From contig CM059582.1 in NCBI GenBank assembly GCA_030407085.1, positions 160,386,001 through 160,450,000 of the forward strand: a stretch of 64,000 nucleotides of DNA, given 5' to 3'. The notes below the pieces were generated by a model. It ran no database searches. It was not told the DNA's origin and worked only from the letters and a program-made list of their open reading frames with translations. Each line of letters opens with the position of its first letter. The stretch's first letter is position 1. Origin of the DNA: Trichopria drosophilae (Eukaryota; Arthropoda; Insecta; Hymenoptera; Diapriidae). Positions 33,481-45,490 of the stretch are shown here, piece after piece. A program made the translations under genes and the position numbers.

Positions 33481-36410
33481 AGCTTTTGGTCTTGCCTTTG
33501 TTCTTAATTAAAACAATTCAAATTCGAGTAATCATTCATAAATAATTCAATGATATTCAAATCTATTAGATTTTTTATTTATTTGAGATTTGTTTGGAAT
33601 ACACTACCCTTGTTTATTTTTCTTTATTTTTTGTTATTCTGCTTAAGATGTAAAATTATTATAACATTCATTTAGAGTTATATGTTATGATTATACACTT
33701 TAGTCCACAGGCTTTAGTCAGTCATGTTCCAGGCAGTCCTGTGATCCAATCATGAGAGTGTATCATGATATTTGCACATTAATTATCGCAGCTGAATGGA
33801 AAGTTGCGTCAACCAAAATACCATCTTTGTAAATATGTAATACGGGAAACAGTAAGTTTAATTCAATTTCCAATAATATTAGTCCTTATTTTCATTGCTG
33901 AACAGAGGTGGCAATATCCATTAAGCTGAAATGTATTTACTCTATAAGTTTGTTGAAGTACTGATTGAGCCTTTTACATAAATTACTGAATTTAGCCGTC
34001 AATAACTATTGATATCTCGAATTACAATAATATAATAAAAAAGGTTGGGTCTTAAAGTGTCAAGTACTAATCCTAGAAGATTTTTCCTCTAAAGAAATTA
34101 TACGGTAATGCTAGCAGCTCCTGATCAAAATTCAATAACACATAACTTATCAGGCGTCACTCGTTAGCGTCTGATCACTAAACCTATATTGTCTAATAAG
34201 GATGCCGTGATAAGTTCATATCCAACATATTTGAAGTAAATTAAAAATTGCCTTATATTTTTAAAAGATTTTTTTATTTGATTTCCTTGCGTCCATCGAC
34301 AAAAATTTAATCAATGTCTAAGAGTAACCTTACCTAGGCCTTATATGAAGCTATCAGATCAGGTCCCGGTCAGGTCAAACCTTACAGCCCTGACCAGACC
34401 GACATATATTCACGCAATCTGATCAGGACCCAAGCACTATAGTATAACAATTTTTAATTGGGTAATATCGGGCAACGTACTATTTTCCAGCAGGATACCT
34501 TCATCGAGACTATTTCATTTTATATTCAATATTAAGCTTAATCTTATTCACATCAAATATGGTATGTATATAGGTTATTATTAAATTTATTAAATAGATC
34601 GTTAAATTATGTGCTTGTCACATCAATCTAGCTTTAAATGAACTTAATTATCTTTTAGACAATTTTAGTAATTTGTTCATAAACCACTCTTGAAGAACCG
34701 TTTTTGATGTTTCTGAAGGACTGAAATAAATGATCTTGGAAAATTGTTTCTTCTGCTTTCTTCTATTATTACAAATGATTATTTTGGGACGGGCAGGTCC
34801 GCATAATGAGGGGAATGTTGCCATTATTGTGGTATAAATAACTAAGTTTGTTTCTCTTCTACCAATTTTTATTGGAAATAATGGCAATTTTCAAAGAAAA
34901 TTTTTCTTCTTACATAGCACGAAATTAAGAAATTCCAGATTGTTTTTTAAACCCTTTTATTATGGGTTTCGATAAAATGGAACTCTTGCATTTGTATTTT
35001 TTGTTTTAATCGTCATATTCGCCTCCTGATTAACTCTAATTTTCGCTTAATCCTTCTTCTTTTCAACTTCATTTTAGATTTTACGGTAATTATTGTTTTT
35101 GAGGCCGCAGATTATGAATTTGAACTCAAATATTGTAAATTCTATAACTCAAAAACTGAAATTTCGAATTCTAAGTTCAGATTCGTAATTAGAAATCCCG
35201 AAATCTCCCGATTATCCAAGTTCACCTTCATCCATTCGAACATTTGCCACCGATTACATTTTCTTAAAGAAATAAGTAGTTTCAGTTGTCAAAAAATAAT
35301 TTATACAACCTAAATTTAAATAAATATTGATTTAATGCAATGTCAAACACTTTTTCTTCAACTCTCACATTACATTTTAAAAAAACATTATTTTGTCTTT
35401 CAAAACACAAATTTTCAATCGAATTCCAACCGCTACTAAAGTACCTACCATGCCTTAAGGGGTTACACAAAATAATAGATTGTCTAAATACATGATTTAA
35501 TAAATGTAAGTAATTAAATAAATATGTGTTTAGAATATTCACCACTTAACTGAAAAATGCTTAATCCGCAAGATCGAATCTCCACCGGGTCAGATTTCTG
35601 TATTAAATTAAAGCATTTATAAAGAAACCAAACATAGCTATTTGAATGAATGAATTATTTCTTCCAAATATTGACTTAGTCGTCAGAGTTTAGACAATAA
35701 TTTAATTGGGCAACTAATTAATATTTACATGATTTAAATATGTAGTTGCATAATCTAATCAATAACTTCCACTTTCCTTATTATTTAATTACTTTTAGTC
35801 TGAAGCTCAAAGTAGTTTCTACAACCAATTAATTTTTTCCATCTATAATCTTGGGTATAGTTTTGGTTAAATATATATTTTTTGTCATATAACTTTATGT
35901 TAGGAATAACATTTTCAAGTCCTTACAGGTCTATTAGCCAAAATGAATCTCAATATTGGAACTCCACATTTAATAAACTGAATATTATAAAGTCAACATT
36001 TACCAAACTGAACATTAATAATAATTAATACAAAAACATAATAAAAGTGATTTTTACTTATTTATAACAATTATATTAAAGAATTAAATAAAATGTTGTT
36101 ATATTTAATAACATATATATGAATAATTTAATTTACTATAAGTTATAAGTTATTTACAAATAAATAATAAAATAGTAAATTATATATGGAATTGTAGGTG
36201 ATGCATAATTTCAAAACATACCATTCAACATCAATATTTATTATTAAGAGAGTGTTATATAGTTACTAATGTTTTCATTTTCTATTCGATACATTTACTA
36301 CAGAAAACTCATCGATATCAATATAATTTCAACAGTCGTCAATCATGTAATAGTAAATATTATAAATCATTGAGTCAAAGAGAGAAAAAAACAATGATTT
36401 TATGAAGGGC
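33481..36410. other. AT-rich stretch, one degraded repeat
   Basis: At about 34350-34435, GATCAGGTCC on one side faces inverted CTGATCAGGACC on the other. This resembles the GATCAGGGCC-type ends of the MITE at 36411. Elsewhere nothing beyond A/T tracts. Confidence 0.4.
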
Positions 36411-36526
36411 CCGACTAGAAATTTATTAAGGCTCTGATCATGGTCTAAGAAAAGCATTACGCACCTTACCAGGACCTGAACAAAACGTTATGGGCCAAAT
36501 CAGGGCCTTAATAAAAATGTGCTTGG
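36411..36526. mobile_element. Short MITE, TTTATTAAGGC family, copy 1
   Basis: The left end CCGACTAGAAATTTATTAAG and the inverted right end CCAAGCACATTTTTATTAAG share their inner half (TTTATTAAGGCYCTGAT). About 116 bp, with no coding. A relative with the same ends is at 61966-62045. Confidence 0.6.
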
Positions 36527-38280
36527 AATACTTTTGTTCTCATTAAAAAAAGTTACAAATGCATGCGAGGCTTCAAAATGAGCAGAAATATATACAAGCT
36601 TATCAAATATTGAGTTGGATATAAATGTTGAAATTTCAAATATCAACTTTTACCAATGTTGATTAAATCTGATACCTGAAATGGTAATCATTACACATTT
36701 TAAGAATACAGACAGAATAGCAGAATAACGACAACATGAAGTTATTTAAACAGATTGATCGAACATTATTGAGTAGATTTTGCACAATTTAAGCAACAAT
36801 AATATTATAACTTATATAGTAACTGAGCAAGGTAATTTTGTACTATAGAGCCGATGGTAATTTCATACTATTCTTCTTTTCACTATAATCATCGAATTCC
36901 ATTTCCTTTCGAAATCATCGAAATCAACGTGAACTGGAATAGCTGGTTATTTGTTAATCTAATTTGTCGATTTAATGGTTTTCATTATTCATATTACAAT
37001 AAGTAAAATAGCAAGACTGTTTTGACTGCTTGTTATATCAAGTATGAAATAGTGAATGGCTCCGGCAGCCGATCGAAACCGTATTTCCACCAATTGTAGT
37101 GAAATGTATTATTACAATCAATTGGCAAAATTCTCTTTAACGACTAAATATAGATTGCAGAAACGACTTAATAAGGGTAGGAAAAAATTATTTGCTCAAC
37201 AATTCAGTATGGCGTAAAAAAAAAGTAATCGTACGGGACTACTAACAAATAGTAATCTGAAGTAAGAAAGTAGCTAACCAATTAATCAATTTCAACTATT
37301 GCGAATTAAACATTTACGTTAGAAGTAACTTAACGTATTAAGATGTTAATTCTACGTAGCTAAATGTTTTCTGTTAATGTACAAATGTATAGACTGTATC
37401 TTGATAGTGTTTTATTTCATTTTTACAACTTATCAATTGATTTAAGAACAGTTTTATTTACTATATATCAAAATTTTTGTTTTAAAAACTAATAGTAAAC
37501 TAAATTAACTAAAATCAGAAATTAGTCGGGAAGTTAAAATAAGCCTTGTTTTTTAATGCAACAAAAGAATGTTGGTGTTAGGTTAGGTGAGGTTAGGGGT
37601 TGTTTAAAAAAAAACTATTTTCTACTTATTCAAAAAGTTTGTTTTCCAAAGTATAAAAAGCGACAGTATTCGACCACGCAAAGCAGACATTTATCGGACA
37701 CTTTTCAAAATATTACACAAACCTTTAAAAACCAATATTTTGTTATTAAAAGCTAAAGGAATATGAATTATAAATTAAATTAAATAAAATGATCAGTCAG
37801 TTGTAAAATTGTTGAAATGGTATAATTACGTAAGTAAAGTGGTCGATTATTTTCATGGACTATACTTATTTTAATACTGGAACAGTAAATTGATAACTTT
37901 AACTTCATTCAATTGAAAGCAGGCTTAATAATCGGTGGATCATTGAAGGTACTGACTCACGACTATATTGTTCTATCAGTGTGCATGCTTTAAATGCAGG
38001 AGTATAGGGATGTAAATAAGAGATAGTTTATCTCAATATATTTTGAAAAACATATTAAATAATTAATATCGACAATAACCATAGATGATAACAGATCATA
38101 GCAGATGCTCACAAAAAATAGATGACATTCAAGGTGCCTTATATTAACTTACGATTGCTTGAGGGCCAATAAGCATACATTAAACCTTAACTCACAGCAG
38201 TTCAAGGATAATAAGCATAATCTTTATTTATTTGTTTTACTTTGTAAAAATGTGCATATATGTAATTTGATTATATTTGA
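36527..38280. other. AT-rich stretch, no gene seen
   Basis: Only the short telomere-like run at 37578 stands out. Confidence 0.5.
37578..37599 (+). repeat. Short TTAGG telomere-like run
   Basis: TTAGGTTAGGTGAGGTTAGG: three perfect units of the ancestral arthropod telomere repeat and one variant. Too short to be a telomere; an interstitial trace or chance. Confidence 0.6.
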
Positions 38281-38420
38281 CGAATAAGTGCAATGTCCCC
38301 TACCGTCACTGACAAGGTAGCCAGAATCATCAGATCTGGCCTTCAACTCGGTATATATAACCGCTCTTTAAATTTGTCACGGCGAAAATAAAGCAAATCT
38401 TGTGTAAAAATTGATTTAAA
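38281..38420 (+). promoter_or_regulatory. Possible promoter and poly-A signal pair
   Basis: TATATATAACCGCTC (about 38352) is followed within 40 bp by AATAAAGC (about 38389). TATA box and polyadenylation signal this close together are the arrangement inside retrotransposon LTRs, so this may be an LTR fragment. No partner LTR or coding region was found. Confidence 0.2.
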
Positions 38421-38875
38421 ATACTTTTAACACTAAGAAGAGTCCAAGGTCATGCGTAAAGGTGGAAATTTCACTCTTTATTGAAGATTTTTACCACAGA
38501 ACATTTATCAGATGCCTTTACTAATCTAACTACGTTCTTGAAATAGACTATAGAAAACATAATTTGTTTTTCTAGATTCTATTGAAAAATTGGATTTTTT
38601 AGGGGTATGTTATCTATATTTCAGAGTTTAGATATAGCTCTTTAGAATATAATAAAAATTTGGTGAATCCTTGGCGTTATGCTCGGTAGAGAGTTCGTGC
38701 CCTATAAGCAGTAATTTTCGATAAATTTTACAAAAAACACCAATATATTCAATGGTAAATAAGAGTAAATATTCTTTTTATTATGCTTGCAAAAACATTA
38801 AAGGCATTCCTCAGAATTTGTACCATTTTTCGACTTTTCATACACATATTGGAGACTTTATGACACTACAGAACC

Positions 38876-38982
38876 ATCCCAAGTAACTCAAGGTAGCTGC
38901 GGTGACGTTGCTGCAGCAAAAATTAGCTGTACTTTAGCTGCCGCTATTTCTTTTGCCGTTAGCTGGTTTGTGCTGCTTGGGA
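38876..38982. mobile_element. Small inverted-repeat element
   Basis: The left end ATCCCAAGTAACTCAAGGTA and the inverted right end ATCCCAAGCAGCACAAACCA are imperfect inverted repeats. The AGCTG/CAGCT words inside are also symmetrical. About 107 bp. No target duplication is clear. Confidence 0.5.
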
Positions 38983-39615
38983 TTTACCATGTTTTTGGTT
39001 TTTTTTTAGCGAATTACATAGGGTAATAAAAGCACAAAGATAATAAAACTTATATATAAAAATAAGAAAGACAGAAAGAAATATTGAGGAAGATTTTGTA
39101 CAGGCTTTAGAAACTTATAAAGCGGGGCAAATGTAATATTGAAAACAAAAAAAAATAGCTGCTTTTTTATATAGTTTACAAAATATCTTCACTTTATACC
39201 TCTACACTTGCAATATATAACGCACAAACGTATATATATATAAAAAATATAAATAATAATAGATATAAAAAATAAAATAATTAAAAATGATATAATTTTT
39301 TGGTCTTATTTTAACGAATATTTGATATGTCTGAATCCGTGCTCGAACCATCACGTGAATTTCAATGTGGAACTGTAAAGTTCCCAAACAGTTCCCAATA
39401 TTAGGAAAATTATAATCTGCACAAATAATCTAAATTACGTTAAATTAAGTACATTGCATAAGTAATCTGTGCGATTTCACTTTTATTAGTTTCAAGATTA
39501 AGTGAGCGAGATTTTTTGTCTGTTTTTTTTTACGCTGAACACAAATCTGTGGGTAATAAAATTCTACAACTAGGCAATTATATCGCTTAATATTACCACA
39601 CGTTATGTATGTATG
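38983..39615. other. AT-rich stretch, no feature seen
   Basis: No gene or repeat seen; contains (TA)n at about 39232. Confidence 0.5.
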
Positions 39616-40690
39616 AATTAACCCGCTTGCGCCCGAATTATACCACATTTAAGGATATTTGAGAATTGTTCAACAACGCTATTTAATTAATATAAATTAT
39701 GTTTTGGTGTTCTTAGGTTATTTAAACTGGAGGACACCAGGTTTTAATATAGCAGACACATTTGAAGTGTACTGTTGAAGAGCAAAAAGTATGCATTTTA
39801 TAATTATCTTGGGTGAGAGTGATATGTACGGGCCCTAAAAATCACAAAGTCCATGCGCATGCGCAGTTTCAGTCTCGTCTGTAATCGGTACAATTCTGTT
39901 CGCTACTGCGGTAGGAAAAACTAGCAATTTCCTTATGGTCTGACAAAAATTCATGATATGTTTATTTCAATGATTTACTTTTTACGAAGAACTGAAACGA
40001 TTTTTCTGTCTTTATTCTACTCTCTGTCCACGCAACTTTCAAGACGGTGCCTCTCGAACCTTCCGTATAACTTAATTTTTATATAAAATTACGATCTCCT
40101 CGTATAAGGAAAAAGAATTTTCAGCTGCGCAAAAAAAATATGTATGAGTGGGGTCTTTTCATATAGAGACACTTTAAGCATAGTTATCCCTAAATGGAAC
40201 TATAGATAATTATTTGTATGTATATATAATTAGAAAGAACTATAAAGTTTGAATGCTACCTCGGCAGTAAAACTCATGGACTAAAAAGTAATGTTATTAT
40301 AATCGCCAAATTTTATTGTTATTATTAATTGGTTAATTGTAATGTATATGTTAATTAAACCTCTTGCGCCCTAACTATCACCGACTAAAACGCTGCCAAA
40401 TATCCATCTTTTTTTGGCATCTATATGGAGCGGAGGGAGTCGAGTATCATGTTTAATGTTTTTGGGGCCGGTGGTTCCAAATCCGGTGAAAGTTTTCCGA
40501 AATTCTAAATGGAGGACCAAAAATGAGCCCATGTACCTGACAATCAGAATTTGGGGTATTTACTTACGTAAAATATCAAATAAAAGCACACATTCAGAAA
40601 AACAAATTGAAAAACTTTTGATGCCCCCAATCCATTTCCGTCCTGAAATAAAGATTTTGTTTAAACCCTATAAATAGACAATTTTTAAAC
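39616..40690. repeat. Two degraded repeats starting TTAA-CC..CTTGCGCCC
   Basis: TTAACCCGCTTGCGCCCGAA at about 39618 and TTAAACCTCTTGCGCCCTAA at about 40354 are direct copies of one motif. TTAA followed by CC fits the target site and first bases of piggyBac-type ends, but no inverted partner was found for either. The segment after the second copy includes GGAGGACCAAAAATGAG, loosely like 12.1 kb. An 87-codon frame at 40414-40677 lies in it and was not recognised. Confidence 0.35.
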
Positions 40691-41657
40691 CCTGCGTGAA
40701 ATTACTTAAAAAGCGATACTTTACGAATTTGGTACAAAAAAAGGTTTTTTAATCACCAAATTACTTATGCAATGTTCATATTTATAAATCTGTAATACTA
40801 ATATACATGTATTACCATTGATCGTAAAATACGTAAAAACCAAAGTTTTGTATCAAAATGACAATCATGATGTATCAGATGGAACTATTAATGTGTTCTG
40901 TGGAAAAACAGTAATAATGTGTTTGCATATGCTCCCACAGAGTGTAATTACATTACATTTACCCGACTGTATGTTAATTATATACTAATATATAATTTTA
41001 ATACGGTGTAGATCAATTCCTGATTGCGGGAATATACATCAAGGCTTGATCAAAAATATAACGTTTGATTTGAGCAGGACCGATCTCTATGGTTATCCCA
41101 TATCTGGTCCTTGTCAGTTCTTCTTCAGGCATCACTGAAATATTGGTCGACTGATGGAATAGAATCGATGCACATAAATTATTTTATGAATTTTATAATA
41201 TTTTATTAAAATTGAGTCATAGATGTTGAATTTAAATAATTATTAATTATCCATTTTTAATTGCTTTTGAAGTTTTTTTAATTTATTAAGTATAATATAG
41301 CACATACCATATACACTAAAAAGATTTCTTGACGATAGCAATACCATTCCGTTTCTATTATATAATGAACTCAGATTTATCGCTTGAGAACTATGGTATT
41401 AAATTTACGCGATGTAATAAATATCTATTTACTTCATTCACTACATAGTCCTTGGAAGTATAAATTAGTAGAATTTACTACAAATAGTAGCGGATGCTTA
41501 TCCATGCATTGGAAAAGATCCATCAGCCGTTACCAATAAGTAAGTTCGACGTAATTTGGAATCAGTGAAATTGAACCAACGTAACTAAAAATTCTACGAG
41601 ATTGTATAGAATAGTGCTAAGGCCTACATGAAATAGAGGATATAGTATGAAATTGGA
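40691..41657. other. AT-rich stretch, minor repeat fragment
   Basis: 41031-41105 contains CTTGATC and GAGCAGGACC words of the GATCAGG repeat type. Nothing else seen. Confidence 0.35.
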
Positions 41658-41736
41658 GGAACTGATTGTCAAGCGATTAGCGTACTTCTTGTAATCTGAA
41701 CGTACCTCTGATACGGAGTTCGAATCTCCATGCAGA
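41658..41736 (+). tRNA. tRNA-like sequence, probably pseudo
   Basis: A strong B-box and T arm GGAGTTCGAATCTCC (41715-41729, 5-bp stem) and a D-arm-like TCAAGCGATTAGCG upstream. The long segment between them could hold an anticodon arm plus a long variable arm, as in Ser or Leu tRNAs. The acceptor stem does not pair well. Likely a tRNA pseudogene or SINE head. Confidence 0.4.
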
Positions 41737-42480
41737 AATTTTTTATATTTATTTACATTGTATAAAATTCAGGGGACCATGATGGGTGAAGAGCTGGGAC
41801 CACCACCGTTAGAAGTTTTTTCATGGTCCGCGCGTCGTAAATATTGTCTTGAATAAAAATGCGCAATATTCGCAATGCGCCCGCCATGGCGCCGACAATA
41901 ACTCAAACAATATTTTGACCAGACAAACAAACCTTCCACTTGTTGAAACCGCTGCGTGAGTAGTTACCACCCTGGGAAGGCTCTATGCCAGCGATTGTAA
42001 AGTCGAGGTTCAGCGTCCCCACAGAACTATTGGTTCATGGTTCAAAAGAAAAAGAAAAAGCAAGCACAACACGTATTCTGACTCCAAAGTAACCAGATAT
42101 TAGATTTATGCTTCGATCGCTCGATTGCCTAAGCAAACGCTAATTGCAATAGAAAGTACGTATAGATTGCTGGTAGACAATCTGGATACAGCGATAAGAT
42201 ACGTACTGTATTATTGACATATTATCGTTTGACGGTGTCGGTTCTGTGTGGTTAATTATATTTAATTACGAATTGTTATTTATTTGTCTGGTCCTTTGTG
42301 GGATGATGACAAGCAATAAATAAAAGCAATGTCTACGACCAATGCCGTGGATATCTCTGAGAAACCAAACTCAAAACCGTTTCCATATCCTTATTTTAAG
42401 TTAGGTCGATTAGCTTTCAAATTATCACATCCTTAAAATGATAATCGTTCGTGAACAGAGAAATACTGAGAAAGGAGGAC
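41737..42480. other. Mixed-composition spacer
   Basis: 41830-42060 is less AT-rich and contains ATGGCGCC-type palindromes, but no frame or repeat pair was recognised. Confidence 0.35.
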
Positions 42481-42500
42481 AGGTAAAACGGTGAACGCGA

Positions 42501-42851
42501 ATGCGGCCATACATGATTAGATTGCGGCCTGTGCTCCAGGTTTCCATGCCGGTTCAGCCCGTTAGTGAATTCAGTGCGTTGAGTGTTGACAAGTCCGCAT
42601 TCCCGGTGCCTTCGGCATTAGTCTGGCGTGCAATTCTAACGAGCTTAGAGCGCTGCCTAAAGTGCATTTTCCCGCCAAGCTACTCACCAGCTTACGCTTC
42701 CTGGAGTCTACGATTTACAAAACATTGCAGGGAAAATCGAATTAGGCCCAATCCTTCTAACAACTTTTCGGGGGCACCGTTAATTTACACTCGATCGGAA
42801 ACTGATGGTATGAGGGACATTTTTTGGATTCTAGAAACAAAAGAGTCTTGA
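42501..42851 (+). CDS. Orphan 116-residue frame
   Basis: One of the longest frames outside the two CpG islands. Begins MRPYMIRLRPVLQ and continues with balanced composition including four Cys or Trp-containing clusters, but no known motif. On the minus strand a good donor (AGCTG then GTGAGT) lies at about 42687, so the patch may instead be a minus-strand exon. Moderate GC throughout. Confidence that this is translated is low. Confidence 0.15.
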   Translation: MRPYMIRLRPVLQVSMPVQPVSEFSALSVDKSAFPVPSALVWRAILTSLERCLKCIFPPSYSPAYASWSLRFTKHCRENRIRPNPSNNFSGAPLIYTRSETDGMRDIFWILETKES

Positions 42852-43199
42852 TTATATAATCGAAAACCATTAATAGGCGACCGAGACGAATCCGATCGGT
42901 GCGACGAGAGTGAAAATAATTAAAACGCTAATGGAAGTTCGTAAATTTTTTATGGGTTTTCATTTAAGCATAAATCGATATGGAGAATTTATCGGAACAC
43001 TACGGAATTGTAGTGAACTTGGTCTTGAAAAAAAAAACTACAAGTTGTATGCGTTCGCTTTTTTGTACATGTTATCAAAACATTGTAACAGTTCAATATA
43101 AAATTGCCATTGCAGTTTAGAAATTTCAAAGCAGATTTAGCCGATAAATACAACTAATATTTCTGCAAATAATATTTTTTGTCACACCTGCACATAAAC
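42852..43199. other. AT-rich stretch, no feature seen
   Basis: Only a 63-codon unrecognised frame. Confidence 0.45.
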
Positions 43200-43345
43200 C
43201 GTGCCTTTGCGTGTCGGTAAAGCGTGCGACGTGAAACTTATTCAGCGCGCGTTTTCACGACGCTTCACCGGGCACTTTTCACATTTTCGCGCCCGCTTCT
43301 CCTTTTTCGCGATTTCGCACCCGCTGTGTAGTTCATGTACACTAT
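43200..43345. other. CpG-rich patch with imperfect inverted repeat
   Basis: CGGTAAAGCG...CGTGAAAC faces GTTTTCACGACGCTTCACCG over about 70 bp, an imperfect stem. It is followed by GCGCCCGC and pyrimidine-rich sequence. Possibly a foldback fragment or a small regulatory patch. Confidence 0.3.
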
Positions 43346-45490
43346 TATGTAGTTCACCGACATTATAAAGGTGCAATTTTTATGTACAGATGTGATAAAA
43401 AAATATCATGTATATCACGGTCGAGAATGAAGGAATCGGAGACAAGCCCCTCGTTGAAGCTCTCTGGGTCATGACTCCCGTCCCTCCTGCATGGCGCATC
43501 TTTCTTAAATCTCTTCCTTTGCGCCCTAGATATACAATATACTATTTGTAGTAAATGCACGCTAAGCACATTTGGTTGTGGTTCCGATATCTTTTGAGCA
43601 CCAACAATTTAAGGGTCACTTTGGCATAGTCTTCGTTAGAGGTGTCGATATAAACCACAATGAAAAAATTCCTAATGAAGGGAACGACATATCGTTTTCG
43701 ATATTTCTAGATACTTTTTTATAATCAATTAAAGATGACAACTATGCTAGAATTATAGATTACCTACTATTATATAACGTCGGTTATTGACAATACAAAA
43801 TTTGTAAAGAAATCGATGGTGCGTATTTTTTTATTTAAACGTACTGATACTGTATAAAATTTAAAAATAAATATAAACTTTTAAAATTGGTAGAATTAGT
43901 TGTAAGTTTTGAAATATCGATGCGTTTTATCCAACCTGAAAACATGAAAATACATTTTTTTAATTTCTAAATAATTAAGGTATAATACGAAATAAGAAAT
44001 TGCAATGCAAATTAAAATATCTCTTTATTAATTGGTCTATTCTGTTAAATTAGGTTAGTAAGTAAAAAATAATGTAGGACCATTCAAGATCTCTAAAATA
44101 TTATCAGTAACAATTAACCATCGATCACATTACATTTTCCTGGGGACCTTTAATCGTACTAGATAGAGCATTGCAGTCTTGGCATGTTTCTAGGCATCTA
44201 CCATTACATGTCCTTTAACAATTTAGCAAAATTGCAGGCAGCTTCTTCAAGTCTTCGCCTTAAAATATTCATTATTATATAAAGGAAAAATTGATTTTTG
44301 TATTTATTTTACATTTAAAAATTGGAGCAGCATTCAACACTTTGAAATTTCGCATAGATGGTCTACGACTCAGAGTGTGATTGAGGGTTATAATCGATGA
44401 TTGCATTTATAAACAAATAAATATCGTTACCATGAATATGCAGTTTTACGGAAAAGTAATATTAAATATTTAACGGTAAAATATTGTATTAACTCTGAAT
44501 CGGAGAGAGTCCCTCAAGAAAATCAAAAAAATATATAATTCAGGTTAATTAAAATCAATTTACATCAGGTAAGGTGAAAATGTATTTTCTTCATTATTCT
44601 GGTATTATTAATGTTAGTAACCAATATCCGTTTAAACATTTTCTAAAATTCTAAAATACTTTCGAATGATGGTCATTTATTTATCGTGGTATCTAATCAC
44701 TGGTGAAAATAACTTTTTTTCAATATGATTATACCAGTGATTAAAATGGTAGATTTATTATTTTTCAACTTTCCGAAATTTTAATACGTTTCTGAATTTT
44801 ATTTTCCTTTTCGAGATATGAAAAACAACTAACTGATTTTTTTCCCAGCCGCGCGGTTGTTTCAGGATTTTATTACCGCAGTAACATTCGTTCGTGTTTA
44901 CAGCCAGTGGAGCGTAGAAACGTAATGGTCGTACCGATTGGGAATAGACCCAGTTAAAAAAAAAATAAATAAAGCAACTCACGACAAGAGAACTTTGGCA
45001 TGGTTCCTCGCTTGATGCGTGTTTTCGGACGATTAAGGTTGTTATTTTATTCAATTATGTGCATCTGATTACGGTGCTCTTTTCCTAACCGAGTTTGAAA
45101 GAACGAACCATGATTATTCGAAAATTTGTTCTCCAATCGTTTGTCATCGTCTGCCGCACTGTATTACATACGTTTATTGCATTTGCTATTAAAATATTTT
45201 GAAGCGTTCGTTTCTGTAATGTTCCAAAAAAAAAATTGTATTCCATATCTGCGGAATTATGAAAATTTGATGTTAAATATATGCTTATAATTGGAAATAA
45301 ACTTGCGCCCATAATAACAATTAACTTGTAAATAAAAAATACTGATATGATTGCCCCGTACCCAGTTTTAATTTCGTTTGAAATGCATACACATTTGCAC
45401 TTAACTTAAAAAAACTGCCTGGAAGCTCTCTCTGGAATTAAGAATTTAAACAATTGAATAAATTTGTAACACAAGTTTGTAATCAACGAA
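43346..45490. other. AT-rich stretch, no feature seen
   Basis: Several unrecognised frames of 60-100 codons on the minus strand (for example 44758-45054) have AT-driven composition. No repeats with clear ends. Confidence 0.45.
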
